Source of the DNA: Linepithema humile
Lineage: Eukaryota; Arthropoda; Insecta; Hymenoptera; Formicidae
Direction of reading: 5' to 3'
DNA length: 64,000 bases
NCBI RefSeq assembly: GCF_040581485.1
Contig: NC_090135.1
Coordinates: 5,635,001 to 5,699,000, forward strand
Shown: positions 22,383 through 33,713 of the stretch, piece by piece
Layout of the letters: every line of letters begins with the position of its first letter
Position numbering within the stretch: position 1 is the stretch's first letter
Made by a program: the position numbers and the translations under genes
Notes under the pieces: model-generated
Seen by the model: only the letters and a program-made list of their open reading frames with translations
Database searches by the model: none
What the model was told of the DNA's origin: nothing

Positions 22383-24458
22383 ATGTCTGACACTAGTGAT
22401 AGTGACGACGAAAGTCGTCCATACGTGATCGTCCAATTCGTGACAAGAGGAAGAAAAGGGTCCATAAAACAACTGGACATTGTGCCAAGAAATTGGCTCG
22501 ACTGGAACGCGAAGACAAAAAAAATAAAATGTAAATTTCTTCCGCCACCATACACTGAGAGAGATTCCGAACTGTTACATAACATTGTAAAGAATTTAGA
22601 CACTGCACCAACATCATGGCCGGAGTACACCGTGGAAATTAAAGCACATGGAAGTATGAATTTATGTAATTTTACTATTAATTATATAAGAAGTTAATAC
22701 TGTAAAATATTACCAAATTTTTATTATTGTTATTATTGTAATAAACTTATTACAGAAACGTATGCCGATGCTCTGCTTAGATTACAATTATTAAATGACA
22801 AGGAATTTGCTTTTACAAGTAATTCAAATGAAGATCAAAATGAAAAATCAAAGAAAGTAGAAAATTCAATTCGCAAAAAAAAACTTTTAAAAAATGAAGA
22901 ACAGATAAACGAACTATTCAATTCTGTCACGACAGTGGAAGAATTTCTTCACGAGGATCGTCTTCCAAACGAATGTATTTGTAAAATGTGTATTTAAAGC
23001 ATAATTAATAGGATGAGATGTATTAATAATCTATTTTTATATTCAATAATAATTTATAATTATTAATTATTTTTAACATTTTCAGCTTTTAAAATATTAA
23101 AAAAGACTGGCGAAAAATCATATGCAGAAAAAATTGGTTCTTCCAAATTATCTAGCTCATCTAAATGTACTTTGTGATTGTCTAAGTTTAATAATTAATG
23201 TATCTATTTAAATTTTTACCGCATATAATTACATTTTCTTATTTTTTTAGGCGAAAATTTATCAAAAAGACTTGAGAAAAAGAATAAATGCACGGACGAA
23301 TCTGCAATATGTGATACCTTATTCGAAGGTAACTTTATTTGAATGCATATGTATCATATAATTCAATTATGTATGTTACTTTTTTATTATTGCCACTACA
23401 TTTACATCAATTGCTCTACATAACTATATATTATTATATTTTTATACATTACAATCCACAACGCCTGCAACATAATTAAAAATTTTTTATAATTTTATAC
23501 AACATAATTTAACATTCATTTTGGTATAAAAATCATTTGATGTTGATGAATATAGTAATTCTTCCTGCTCAGTCTATTTGTTTAAGAATAATATTTTAAA
23601 ATTGATTATATTGCATAATTAGTTAAATAATATATTTAATTTTCTTTACTATACGTATTATTTTAATTGTTGTAATATACAGATGAGAAATCTAATGAAG
23701 TTTGTAAAAAATGCTAGTAATTCTCAAATTAATTCACTTGAACAAACATCATTTTTCTGTGTTTACATTCGTAATTAAATACTTTGCATCATTTATTATA
23801 ATTTTACACATTATTATTTTTATAATTATTTTCCAGATGAGTGTATGTCACAGCAAACCAACGACAAAAATTACACTGCAATGAAAAATGATTCTTATGA
23901 AGAATCTAGTAAAGATAAACATGACAAAGGTAATTTATAAAATTTCTTATTTATATTCGTTTACATTCAGATTAGATTTGTTCACAACATTAAATGTTGA
24001 TATTCTTAATTATCTTGAATTACAGAAGTAAATGGCAAATGAGAAATCGTATAATTATAAATAATAAAATACGTTTCAATGATTTCATAATGATGAAATG
24101 TTTCTTTATAGAATACATTATTTACGAATTCTTTAATTTTATGGTGTATTTTTTTCAGATGAAAAATTCTATGACTTGGACTTGTTTTCAAATAATTTAG
24201 GTATGGTATTTTTAGATAAACTTATACTATATATTTCTTGACTAATTTTTACTAGAAGTTTGTATATTTTTCAGATCAACAGTGCCAGGAGGAAAATGTC
24301 TTACTGTTTGAAAATGAAATACCCGTCATATCAACTATTCCGAATATTTTAACAAACCAGCTAAACGAGGGTTCCGCTGATGTTATACAACAGTTGAAAT
24401 CTGCGATTGAAATAAATGATACAAGTTAGTTGAAATTATAAACGCAATCGAAATTTTC

Positions 24459-24504
<46 letters not shown>

Positions 24505-25245
24505 TTTATGTATATATGTTTCGAAATTTTTTAAAATAAATTTTTATTTACAAAAATAAATTTGCTACTTTCAAAAGTAGAAAATATCGCATTTGATATA
24601 AAAAAAATAAAAAGTGTTCTGATTAATCAAACGGCTGCTTGTAATTTAACACAAAATTAAAAATGGAAAATTTTTGTTCTGAATTTGTAAGTGCTTCTGG
24701 TATAAGTATAATAAATCTGGTATAAGTATAATTAAAATGTGTGTAGTATGTGTGCGTGTGTGTGTGTATGTAAAATATAATAACAGTTCTTTGATAGTGT
24801 TTTGCATAGTCTAACAATTTCTATGTTTATATTTTCAGTGTGCTTATTTACGTCAGTACATCGATGTAGATCAAACATTATCGAAAAACATTAGCAACAA
24901 ATTAAAAATAATTATGTCAAGAGAGATTGCATTAAAATACACGGCAATTAAAGAGATAAACGGGAAAAAAGTTTTCAAAAGAACTCGTCTGTATCAGTAT
25001 ATTGAAGGTAAAATAACTATATTATTTAATTATTATCAGTAAGTAACTGAACTCATACCGTGTATGTGCATAATTTATTATTTCTATTTACAATTATTTC
25101 AGACATATATATCGGATTAAATATAAAGGGAGAATATATTAAAGAATCCCACATTTTGAAGACAATCAGCAATACTTTGTCGAATGCAAAAGACTGGGAG
25201 GGACACCGAAAGGATCGAATTAAAAACCAAACTCTAAACGCCTAA
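22383..25245 (+). CDS. second gene of the CACTA element, about ten exons, DUF4806-like protein
   Basis: Exon 1 (22,383-22,653) encodes PYVIVQF...VPRNWLDW...PPPYTERD...SWPEYTVEIK, the N-terminal pattern of a protein common in insect CACTA elements. Then come likely exons with AG/GT borders at 22,756 to about 22,975, 23,086-23,166, 23,251-23,330, from 23,683, 23,837-23,929, 24,159-24,200, 24,275-24,424, 24,839-25,007 and 25,103-25,245. The last two give MSREIALKYTAIKEINGKKVF and LSNAKDWEGHRKDRIK, resembling the C-terminal DUF4806 domain. Exon 2 continues with TYADALLRLQLL. The role is unknown; by analogy with plant CACTA elements it may bind the subterminal repeats. Two donor sites are ambiguous and I did not verify every phase. 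It appears intact in both copies. Confidence 0.6.
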
Positions 25246-25930
25246 TAACTGTCTTTTCAAGTTGTTAATTTTTTAAAATTATTCTTAAATTATTTCTTAA
25301 TTGTATTTCTCATTTTATCATCCATATAGAATAAAAAGTTCACACAATAGTTGAAACAATTTTGTTCAATGTTTTAACATATTAATACTTTCATATAACT
25401 TCCATATTTAAATGTCCAGATTAACAGTGCTTAAAAAATTTATGTTAATATAATTTTGGATATAAAACATTGAGTTTCTATTGAATATCATTTTCTGTGA
25501 ACATTTAGATCTTTTCCGAACATTGCAACGTCAAATTCTATACGGACATGTGTATGTAAAAATATTAAGAGAGAATTATCGAAAATTAAATATTTTATAT
25601 TTTGTTATATATATTTTTAATGAAAAATATTAAATTTTATTTTTAACGTCTGGATGTCGATTATAAAAATAAGAACTGCGTGAGAACTAGCTATCGCCAC
25701 ATCATGGCTAGATAGTACAACATCAGAACTACCGTGCGCCACACCACGGCTAGATAGCACTACACTAGAGCTAGCTAACGCCTGACTAGTCGATTAAATC
25801 GGGTATTAAACTGGAAGAATGTGATGATTTTATGTCTGGCGCTAGTCTGCATGCCATACTAGCTCCTTATCAGGCAGTGGGACAAGTAAGTTAGCGCCAG
25901 CCTAGCACCATGGTGATTTTTCTACCAGGG

Positions 25931-26793
25931 ACTATTAATTAATTTTATTAACTGTGAGCGAATGTCTAATTTTTCTGGATTAACATACCGCACAAGAAAC
26001 GTCATCCATTTTTCATTACAAATATCAGACGTTTCGTCAATAAAAATAGAAAATCTGGTATTTTGAATTATGTTTACCACACGGTTTGTTTCAACGGGAC
26101 ACAACACATTTGAAATAATACTTTTACATTTTGTTCGACCCATAGTCATACTTTTTAATATGTTATAATCTTTTCCTATTTGTTGAAAAAAACTAAAAAT
26201 ATTTGTTGCCGTTTGATGCGAAATATTTTTATCAGCGATCAATGCGGCAAATCGAATTTCTACTGATTTTTTTCGCTCTTCAAATGTCAAAAGTAATTCA
26301 TCATTTGTTACGTTGTTAGTTTCATTCGTTTTCTTGATTTCTGTATTATTTTTTTCAGATATCCTTCTGTGCGCTTTGGATTCTGAGTGATAATATGTGC
26401 GATAAATCACCAATCATAGTTTTTTTTCAAAACAAGCAAAAAAATGAATTTTTATTATGTGACACCTCGCATAGCCATGGCTTAAATTGCTCAATATCTA
26501 ACCATTGTTGTCGAAATAGATTTTTTTTACGTTTTCTTGTATTTGAACTTACATCGTTATTATTGAATAATGTATCATTCAATGACGTATTTTTTATATG
26601 ACATGCAGAATTCGCATGACTTGAAACACGAGTATTGCATGAAAAATCTTTATTGCACATAATACAAAGGCTATCATCATTGAAAAAGGCTATCATCATT
26701 GGATACTTTACGTATCTAAGATGTGTATTTATAATCACTAAGCCAAGCTTCTGAAAAGCTTCTCTTTGGTTTTTTTCTTAATTGTTCACACAT
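25931..26793 (-). pseudogene. hAT transposase, N-terminal third (broken)
   Basis: The likely ATG is at 26,793 (MCEQLRKKPKR). The first zinc-finger-like part (FSEAWLSDYKY, then CIMCNKDFSC...H...H) needs a frameshift near 26,720; a tandem repeat of AAGGCTATCATCATTG there may be its cause. A second finger-like unit, QWLDIEQFKPWLCEV ... SESKAHRR, crosses another frameshift near 26,420. The next frame has FRFAALIADKNIS-like sequence, SIFIDETSDI with the first catalytic aspartate, and QLIKLIN, where the CACTA element begins and supplies a stop. The rest of the gene resumes at 19,420 on the same strand. Confidence 0.8.
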
Positions 26794-26977
26794 TTTTATG
26801 TATAAACAAAACAAAAAATAAAAACAAAAAATATATAATATATAAAAAATATATATATATGAAAAAATATTTTTAAAAATATATTTTTTTACGTGTGAAC
26901 AAAACAAAACCAAAAATTATAAGACAAAAAGAATAAAAAACAAGGAAAAAAAAAAAAAATATATATATATATATATA

Positions 26978-27438
26978 CAGGGTGTCTGGCAATAATCGCC
27001 CCACCGGTCATATACAGGTAGAGGAGGTCAAATCGAGTAGAAAAGTCCTTTACCATTTTTTAATTTTCATAATAAGTACTGAGTAATTAACGAAAAAAGA
27101 TCGGCGAATCCGCGCGAGTAAAGCGCGCGCGGTGAGAAGGACGTCCCACTGCTACGCGATCACTAGGACACAAGGATCTAGCGTTACGCGCCGCTCGTAT
27201 GTTGCCATTGTCATTTGTAGAGCGCTCCTCCCAACGCTTCATCGCGCGCCTAGTGATCGCATAGCAGTGGGATGTCCTTCTCGCTGCGCGCGCTTTACTT
27301 GCACGGATTCACCAATCTTTTTTCGTTAATTACTTAGTACTTATTACAAAAATCAAAAAATAGTAAAGGACTTTTCTACTCGATTTGACCTCCTCTACCT
27401 GTACATGACCGGTGGGGCGATTATTGCCAAACACCCTG
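26978..27438 (+). mobile_element. 461-bp TA-flanked MITE, CAGGGTGTCTGG family, copy A
   Basis: It begins CAGGGTGTCTGGCAATAATC, ends with its complement, and lies between TA dinucleotides inside an AT repeat. The two halves are complementary over most of their length, with GC-rich cores (GCGCGCG). Copy B (39,051-39,511) is the same length and inverted; copy C (60,039-60,512) has a small internal insertion. The 65-codon frame in each copy is a by-product of the sequence, not a gene. Confidence 0.88.
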
Positions 27439-27446
27439 TATATATA

Positions 27447-27700
27447 CAGGGTCATCGAAAAGTATCGGACCCCCCTAATATCTTCAGTTAGAATGCATTT
27501 TGGAGAAAATGTCCCATAGCAAAGTTGTATGATTTCAAGCGGGGAGTAAGATGATGACCTTGACTTTGACCTTGACCATGTCCTTCAAGGTCATTTTAAG
27601 GTCAACCTTATTTTTTAAAATGGAATTCCCTACATTTTATTGCATATTCTTAGAGCTTATCTCGAGAGCTTTCCAAAACACTAAGTTAACAATTTGTTAA
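27447..27700. mobile_element. TA-flanked CAGGGTCATCG repeat, fragment
   Basis: It starts CAGGGTCATCGAAAAGTATC after TA, directly abutting copy A. It contains the GACCTTGAC / CAAGGTCA alternation also seen at 530-630. It ends without a matching right terminus near 27,700. Confidence 0.5.
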
Positions 27701-27796
27701 GTGGCGTGTGATTCCGGCCAGTTAAGGCAAGAGTGGCGTGTGGGTCCGGCCAGTTTAAGGCAAGAGTGGCGTGTGGGTCCGGCCAGTTAAGGCAAA
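27701..27796. repeat. three tandem units of about 35 bp
   Basis: The unit GTGGCGTGTGGGTCCGGCCA followed by GTTAAGGCAAGA is repeated about three times with small changes. Non-coding. Confidence 0.85.
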
Positions 27797-27817
27797 TTTC
27801 ATTCTAATTGGTCAGCT

Positions 27818-27905
27818 TGGGCAAAATATTCAATTGTACCAAACAATTCACAACAAATGTTCAACAAATGTTGTAAATTGTTTGGTACAATTGAATATTC
27901 TATCC
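27818..27905. repeat. short hairpin repeat
   Basis: AATATTCAATTGTACCAAAC is mirrored by GTTTGGTACAATTGAATATT about 40 bases later, around a tandem AACAAATGTT pair. Probably a tiny MITE. Confidence 0.75.
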
Positions 27906-28174
27906 TGTATATAAATAAAAAAATATTTAGGCAAATATACTAAAATAAACTAAATATACTAAAATAAACTAAATTATATTAAAATATATATTATTAAATA
28001 TATGTTATTAAAACTGTGTTAAATCATTTTTTCGAAAATTGAGTCATTGTTATTACAAGACTCTATACTCCAATTTTTACCCAATGGCAAATGTTTTCAA
28101 TAAATATTTTTATTTCAATAGATATGTGAATTAATAAGATTAAATCACATTTACCGGTAAAGTGTTGATATATA

Positions 28175-28690
28175 CAGGATGTCCCATTTTAAATTAAGCA
28201 TATCTCGTCAGGGGAGCCACCAATCCGAAAATAACCCTTAAAAAAGTTGTTGGGTTTGGAGGGGGACATCCAATGTTGACATTGGTTTAACCTAGGGTGT
28301 ACATGCCAAAGTCATATGGAGGTCAACTTTGTTTTTTTTAAATGGAACACCCTATTTTTGATTCTAAAATCTAATAGCTGGTGTCAAGAGCTTTTCAAAA
28401 CACTATAATTAAGTTATTTTTCATTAAGTACTTTTCGAGTTATGAGGCTTGAAAGTTACAGCATTTCGACATAAAATACAAAATATCTTGTAAAACATTC
28501 AATTTTCGGGAATTTTACCTTAATACTTTTATGCACAAAATAATGAGAGGAATCAATTGATATAAAAAAACACATAGTTGCTTTCAAGAAAAACTATGTA
28601 ATTTGCAACATGCAACTGCATACTTTTTTTTAAAACCAATGTGTTTTCTTTATACCAATTCATTTGTCTCATTATTTTGTGCATAAAAAT
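28175..28690. mobile_element. TA-flanked CAGGATGTCCCA repeat, relative of the copy at 475
   Basis: It starts CAGGATGTCCCATTTTAAAT after TA. From 28,360 it shares about 270 bp with 665-930. Here it continues past the point where the first copy is cut: 28,630-28,690 is the inverse of 28,520-28,575, giving a stem-loop with AAAATAATGAGA on one side and TCTCATTATTTT on the other. Non-coding. Confidence 0.7.
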
Positions 28691-29499
28691 GCCGTGCTCC
28701 CTCTATCTAGACCTTCTCGGGGCTCCCCCGTAACCTCGGTCCTGTAAAGTTGGAGGATCGATAATTGCTACTATGACAATGTTCAACGCAAGACTCGATA
28801 CATGACTTTGGTTTCGTATCTTTTTCGGGCTTCCTCTCCACTGTCGAGGTCAACGATTTCTTCCGAAATCCCACGGCGTTCGCTTCTTCTTGACGTTAGT
28901 TACACAAGACGATAAATTGGCCATAAAACCTAACGCTAGAATTCTAAGTTTGTCGGTAAATTATTTACAATTTAGATAAGAGCGCGAGACCCGTTGAAGC
29001 GGGAGAAATCGCTCCCTCCTCGATCGGGGGAACGCAACTCCAAATTTCGCCTCCTTCGGCCGGGCTACTGCCCTGTGACGGGCGCGACGCAAAGCGTCAC
29101 GTCACAACACAAATAGACTTTAAAAATTTTTTTTCTTTCTTTGCTTAAAATTTGTACCTTACGCATTGTATTAGTGTATATACTTCAATCTTGGAAAAGG
29201 ATATATCATTCTGTACAACCAAAAAAAGATTAGTGTTCCTAAAAAATCTAAAATTTCGATAAAACAGGCACTCCAGCATTCTCTTAATGCATTCCAGCTA
29301 AACTAACAAAAAAGTAACAAAAAAAAAAATAAACAAATCATGTAATCAAAGTAAGTACGTGGTTATAAAATTATAATAAATAAATTAAAGAACAATTAAA
29401 CTGTAATAATAATAAATTAAAATTACACAATAACGTAACTCATGTGAGAATAGTGTATCTGAACAACCGATGCCTCTTAAGATTCATACTTAAGATTCA
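28691..29499. other. GC-richer stretch then A+T-rich spacer, unassigned
   Basis: 28,691-29,105 is GC-rich (GGGGCTCCCCCGTAACCTCG, GATCGGGGGAACG) without an open frame and ends in CGTCACGTCACAACA. It could be a lone LTR or the 5' end of an unrecognised retroelement; I cannot show a TG...CA pair with a duplication. From 29,106 on nothing is recognised except a 21-bp TTAA-ended motif at 29,267-29,287 that recurs inverted at 62,770. Confidence 0.35.
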
Positions 29500-29502
29500 T
29501 CA

Positions 29503-29592
29503 AGCGAGGTTTCGCTATAACTACACGCTATTTACATAAACACTATTCATGATGATATACAGGGTGTCCCATTTTAACTTAGACAACGTAAT
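29503..29592. repeat. 90-bp segment repeated 285 bp downstream
   Basis: About 90 bases from GCGAGGTTTCGCTATAA through CAGGGTGTCCCATTTTAACT to AATATCTCAA occur here and again at 29,788-29,877, in direct orientation and almost identical. The pair marks a local duplication around the left end of a TA-flanked element. Confidence 0.8.
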
Positions 29593-29844
29593 ATCTCAAC
29601 TGATTCAGAAAATTGGAACTTCCAAAGCTGATGCACAGTGGCCAGCCTTTAAATTTAAAAATAAATAGTTGTGGATAAAGAAGGATCGAAGGCCAAAACA
29701 GGATCTCAATTGCCAAATTTCTTCTTTAAAAATAAATATGTGACATTGAATTTTGAAGGTAGTGTATGTTCAACCGTGTGCAAAAAAGCGAGGTTTCGCT
29801 ATAAACTACACGCTATTTACATAAACACTATTCATGATGATATA

Positions 29845-30543
29845 CAGGGTGTCCCATTTTAACTTAGACAACGTAATATCTCAAAAACAATGCGTTATCA
29901 AAAAAATGTTTCATATAAAAATTGTAAGGTTTAAAGGAAAAAAAAGATAAGGATATTAGTTTGACCTTGGGTGGAGGTGCTTCGGAGATGTGAAAGTCAT
30001 CTTCATTTTTTTAAATAGAACTATCCTAATTTTTTTATATAAATTGATTCCTCGCAATATTTATCGTAAAAAGTTATTAGAGGGTAGGATGGTCAAAAAT
30101 TAAATAGTTTACGAGATATATTTTATACTTTAATTTAACATAATTTTACATAAACTATGCAATATGTCGTTAAATATTTATTTTGCAATTATTTTACTTC
30201 AACACTTTTATGCGCAAATTAATGAGAGGAAAGTGAAAAGGTAGACGTCGCCCGCGACATTTCAAGCCGATAAATTTTGTATAATATGTAAAATATTTAT
30301 ATTAAATCATACATCGTTGTATTTTCTTCAAACAGCGCTACAATTTTCCTTACATCAAAATATCCACAATATTATAAAAAAATTATACATACCTCTCCGT
30401 TCGTTAACACGAATAGCTTTTGTAAGCAACTATTATGCTCACAATAGAATGCACGTTCAACCATTTAAATATATATTTGTTATGTACTATCTCTTTTAAT
30501 TTAAAAGATAAAAGGAGGTGGCCACTTTTGGTGGGACACCCTG
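29845..30543. mobile_element. TA-flanked CAGGGTGTCCCA element, about 700 bp
   Basis: The left end CAGGGTGTCCCATTTTAACT follows TA; the right end GGTGGGACACCCTG is followed by TA at 30,544. The termini are inverted over about 13 bp. The interior is A+T-rich and has no convincing coding frame. It is a candidate non-autonomous Tc1/mariner-type element. Confidence 0.65.
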
Positions 30544-31475
30544 TATGTTAATATATGTACATAGTTTTTGGCTTATTTTTAAAAGGATAATAAAAATTAA
30601 GATTTATCCTCTTTCCTATACTTTAATTATAATAAAAAGCACAAAAATTTATAAATAATAAGGTCTGGCCAAGTTCCAAAAAAGACACGCCAATATGTTT
30701 ATATTATATTTTAATAATTATCTAAATTTTTTATATATTACCAACATGAAAAGTAACTGATACATTATTCAAGGTGCAAATACAAAATAAACATACATAA
30801 AGTATATATAAAATGTATAAACAAAACTCATCAAAATTTGATTGAAAAAAATTTAATTAAAATAACAAAATATTTATTAAAAAATACAAAATATCTACTT
30901 ATCTATCTTCTAAAATTAAAAAAAAAAACTATTCTTATTTATGTAAATTAAAATTGATTTTTGAAGTTTGATCGAATTAACTTTGATAGTCGTTTAAAAA
31001 CTAATAATCGAAATATATAGATACATAGATAGAGAAACTTTTATTCTTCATATTATAGTCAAAATTTATTAATATAATTGTAAGTTAAAGTTATACAAAA
31101 TATAAGTGTAAATGAAAGAAAATAAGATATTTTGATAAGTAATGATTTTTATCTACAATTTAAATTTATTTACACGTTAAATTTATTATGTATTATCTTC
31201 GTATCTTTTTTGCTTTTTTTAATCTTACACACCTTAATGCTTGTGACACACGCACTCACACTGGCAAGTGTGCGTATCATTCATGCTTCCAAGAAAACAT
31301 TCTTACACGCTAATCGCTCTTACATTTTTTCCAAACAAATAGTTTAAGATATTTTATTAAAATATAAATAATTTGAGAAAATGTTTTACAAAAAACGATA
31401 CAAATTATTTAAAAATTATTTTTTGATAAATTCTATCAAGAAACTTTAATAATGAAAACTTTCTTTTTTACAATA
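30544..31475. other. A+T-rich intergenic or intronic spacer
   Basis: No gene is seen. About 30,900-31,010 resembles 62,665-62,770 (ATTGATTTTTGAAGTTTGATCG versus ATTGATTTTTGGCGTTTGATCG), so it holds part of a dispersed repeat. It lies just upstream of an aminopeptidase exon remnant and may be its former intron. Confidence 0.4.
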
Positions 31476-31476
31476 G

Positions 31477-31625
31477 GATATTATCATGTTAATTATGATA
31501 TTGCAAATTAGCTAAAACTCGCGCAATACATGAATTCTTTGAAATATGTTGACATTCATGTTCTCAATTGGGCTCGAATCATAGATGATGCGTTTTACTT
31601 CTTTATGCATAAACAACCATTGACC
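31477..31625 (+). pseudogene. aminopeptidase N pseudogene, exon with YRVNYD-like motif
   Basis: After an acceptor-like TTTTTACAATAG the sequence encodes GYYHVNYDIAN, then a TAG where the family has tryptophan, then LKLAQYMNSLKYVDIHVLNWARIIDDAFYFFMHKQPLT. In M1 aminopeptidases this is the start of the C-terminal domain (Y-R-V-N-Y-D...W...RAQLIDDAF). The arginine of RAQ is replaced by tryptophan. The stop codon and the absence of adjacent intact exons mark it as a pseudogene. It lies in the same orientation as the exon remnants at 41.1-42.5 kb, so it probably belongs to the same former gene. Confidence 0.75.
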
Positions 31626-32183
31626 TTAGAATACATGGACGGAGCCTATACTGCCAATGAGGACGAAGGGGGTAACGAGATTAGGGGCAAAGAGGGTCTT
31701 GAGGAACTACATGCAGATCGGCTCATTTCGGATTGACTCGGTATCATTCGGTTCACAGCTTGTCTATTTTTGTACGATTCAAGTGCATGAGTACGATACG
31801 AGTGCGGCGAGTAAAATTACATTTATATCTTACAGAATTAAATAATAAAATGAGTTATTGCATTGCATTTGGTTGCACTAATCGAAGCAGTTTTAAAAGA
31901 AAAAATTGGGAACAATTAGAAAAAAAAAATCAAGATAAAAAATTTTTATTTTACTTGTAAGTAAAATATACAAAGTCTACCCTGGTGAAAAATATTCTCA
32001 GAATTTTTCATAAAAGTTCAGATTTTTTACAAAAATTTTATAACTTTTTCAGAAAATTTTAAGATTTTTTATATGAATTGGCACACTTTTCAGAAAAGTT
32101 CAAAAAAGAAATGAAAATATATGAAAAATATATTATATGAATAAATTCATTATTTCTCATATTTTTCAGATCTGTATATATTA
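31626..32183. other. spacer, nothing recognised
   Basis: Short open frames at 31,630-31,960 show no family resemblance. Towards 32,180 the sequence becomes A+T-rich. Confidence 0.35.
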
Positions 32184-32362
32184 AAGCCCGTGTCCACGAT
32201 GCAAGAAATTGGTTCGAGTTCTTGGCCCAAAATGGTTGGATTGCTTCAAGAAATGTGTAACCAATTAACTTGCTGTTTTTCCATAAGAACTTCAATTTAA
32301 TTGGCTATACATTTCTCGGATCAAGAACTTGGACCAATTTATTGCATCGTGGACACAGGCTT
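32184..32362. mobile_element. Harbinger-type MITE, 179 bp
   Basis: It begins AAGCCCGTGTCCACGATGCA and ends TGCATCGTGGACACAGGCTT, with TTA on both sides (32,181-32,183 and 32,363-32,365). The inner part repeats AAGAACTTGG / CCAAGAACTCG in inverted form. The terminus GTGTCCACG is shared with the MADF-bearing element at 12,458. Confidence 0.85.
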
Positions 32363-32499
32363 TTAGAAATATCAAATATTTTTACAAGTTGAAAAATATA
32401 CGATTTATCAGCTTTTATTTTTCTACCTTATTTTTGAATGCATTTCATTTAGCAATGTAAAAACGTGTCATTCTATATTTATTTTCTAGTAGATATCGA

Positions 32500-32945
32500 A
32501 CATAGAATGTCACGTTAACATACCTATGTGAACTTGGCACCCGACTTTTAATAAATAAAGTTTTAAATAAATAAAATGATAGTACTTCGTTTGTAGTTAT
32601 TTGTAGTAAAAATATTTTCGTTTGTAGTTCAACCCATTATCAAAAAAAAATGTTTAAAAAATGACTGTCACCCGACTTTAAGATTTTTTAAATCCGCTTC
32701 TTCCAAGTGATTCAGAATCGTTTGTAGTTGTTTGTAGTAATTTTCCTTTCGTTTGTAGTCGAATAGTTTAAAAGTTATAACATATTTGCAATAAACAAAT
32801 AATGTAACTTTGTCAATTTTGAAGATTTTTCAAATCCGCTTTTTCCACGTGATTCAGAATCGTTTGTAGTTGTTTGTAGTAATTTTCCTTTCGTTTGTAG
32901 TTAAATAGTTTAAAAGTTATAACGTATTATAATTAACAAATGACG
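32500..32945. repeat. left inverted arm with iteron-like units
   Basis: About three imperfect units of roughly 140 bp, each with AATCCGCTT, GTGATTCAGAATCG, TTTGTAGTTGTTTGTAGTAA and TTTAAAAGTTATAAC. The right arm at 38,280-38,790 has the same units inverted. The density of TTTGTAGT pairs suggests protein-binding sites. Confidence 0.8.
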
Positions 32946-33637
32946 TAATTTCGCGGGAGAGTGAAGAGTGGAGAGTCACTTCTCTCTATACTCATATATG
33001 TAATACTCTTATATTGCTGATTGAGTTCGAGAGTTTAAGAAAACATTACAGTGCGGATGATATTTGTTTTTCACTCTGGAGCAGACTGCGTTGTGCGTAT
33101 TGTACATACCTGTACACATATTCCCTACACTCAAAAAAATATTTCGCTGATGTAGTTAGATTTCTAGATATCGCAACAAGAATGTATCGCTATTTTTCGT
33201 ATCTGTGAAAACATTGTTTGTCACATACAGAATTTATAGCAGTAATGTTCTAGCAATAGCTTCTGAAAAATTTAGGTACCATTGCTAAATGTTATTCATT
33301 GCATGATCTAACACGTGATTGATCTTATATAGATAGGCGCTTTAGAGAAACTTTCTTTTTAAAGTTCACAAACAATACAGATATATATTCTGTTTCTGTC
33401 ATCTAAACTGATTAAGTAATTACATATGCAATATCACAACAGTTGCTAATCATTTATCTGTTTTAGTTAATTTTTTACACCTAGAAAATTTTAGCTATTA
33501 TTGCAAGATCATTTTTTTGAGTGGTCCATGGAAAGTAAGCGAGGCTAACAATATAGGAGCGTTATATATATATATGCCTATACTGCATTTTCTCTCCACT
33601 GCACATGAGTCGTGCCCCTCCAACTGATACGGAGGAG

Positions 33638-33645
33638 TATAAATA
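33638..33645 (+). promoter_or_regulatory. TATA box of the transposase gene
   Basis: TATAAATA lies 68 bases upstream of the chosen ATG (33,714). Initiator-like pyrimidine-rich sequence with TCATCT follows at about 33,680. Spacing and composition differ from the surrounding A+T-rich DNA, so a core promoter is plausible. Confidence 0.55.
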
Positions 33646-33713
33646 GGAAGCTCGGCCTGCGAGAGCATTTCTTTCTGCATTCATCTCGTGAGACAATCTC
33701 TGCGGAAATTAAA

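Larger units (their letters stand above)
19421..25930 (+). mobile_element. CACTA/EnSpm (CMC) transposon, copy 1
   Basis: The element starts CCCTGGTAGAAA and ends with the inverted copy TTTCTACCAGGG; it is 6,510 bp long. Subterminal regions carry repeated CTAGCTAGCTCC, GGCGCTAG and CTAGATAG-type motifs at both ends. It codes for a transposase (broken) and a second multi-exon gene. The flanking triplets are AAT at the left and ACT at the right, so the 3-bp duplication expected for this superfamily has one mismatch. It interrupts the hAT transposase gene. It is almost identical to 42,997-49,504, differing by three single- or double-base length changes in homopolymers. Confidence 0.9.

Noticed and set aside
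27132..27329. A 65-codon frame that recurs identically or nearly so at 39,160-39,357 and 60,213-60,410
   Set aside because: It lies across the palindromic core of the MITE copies; the repetition reflects the DNA repeat, and the sequence has no protein-like features.
28691..29105. GC-rich stretch considered as rRNA or a solo LTR
   Set aside because: No rRNA core motif recognised, and no matching direct duplication or TG...CA pair could be demonstrated.
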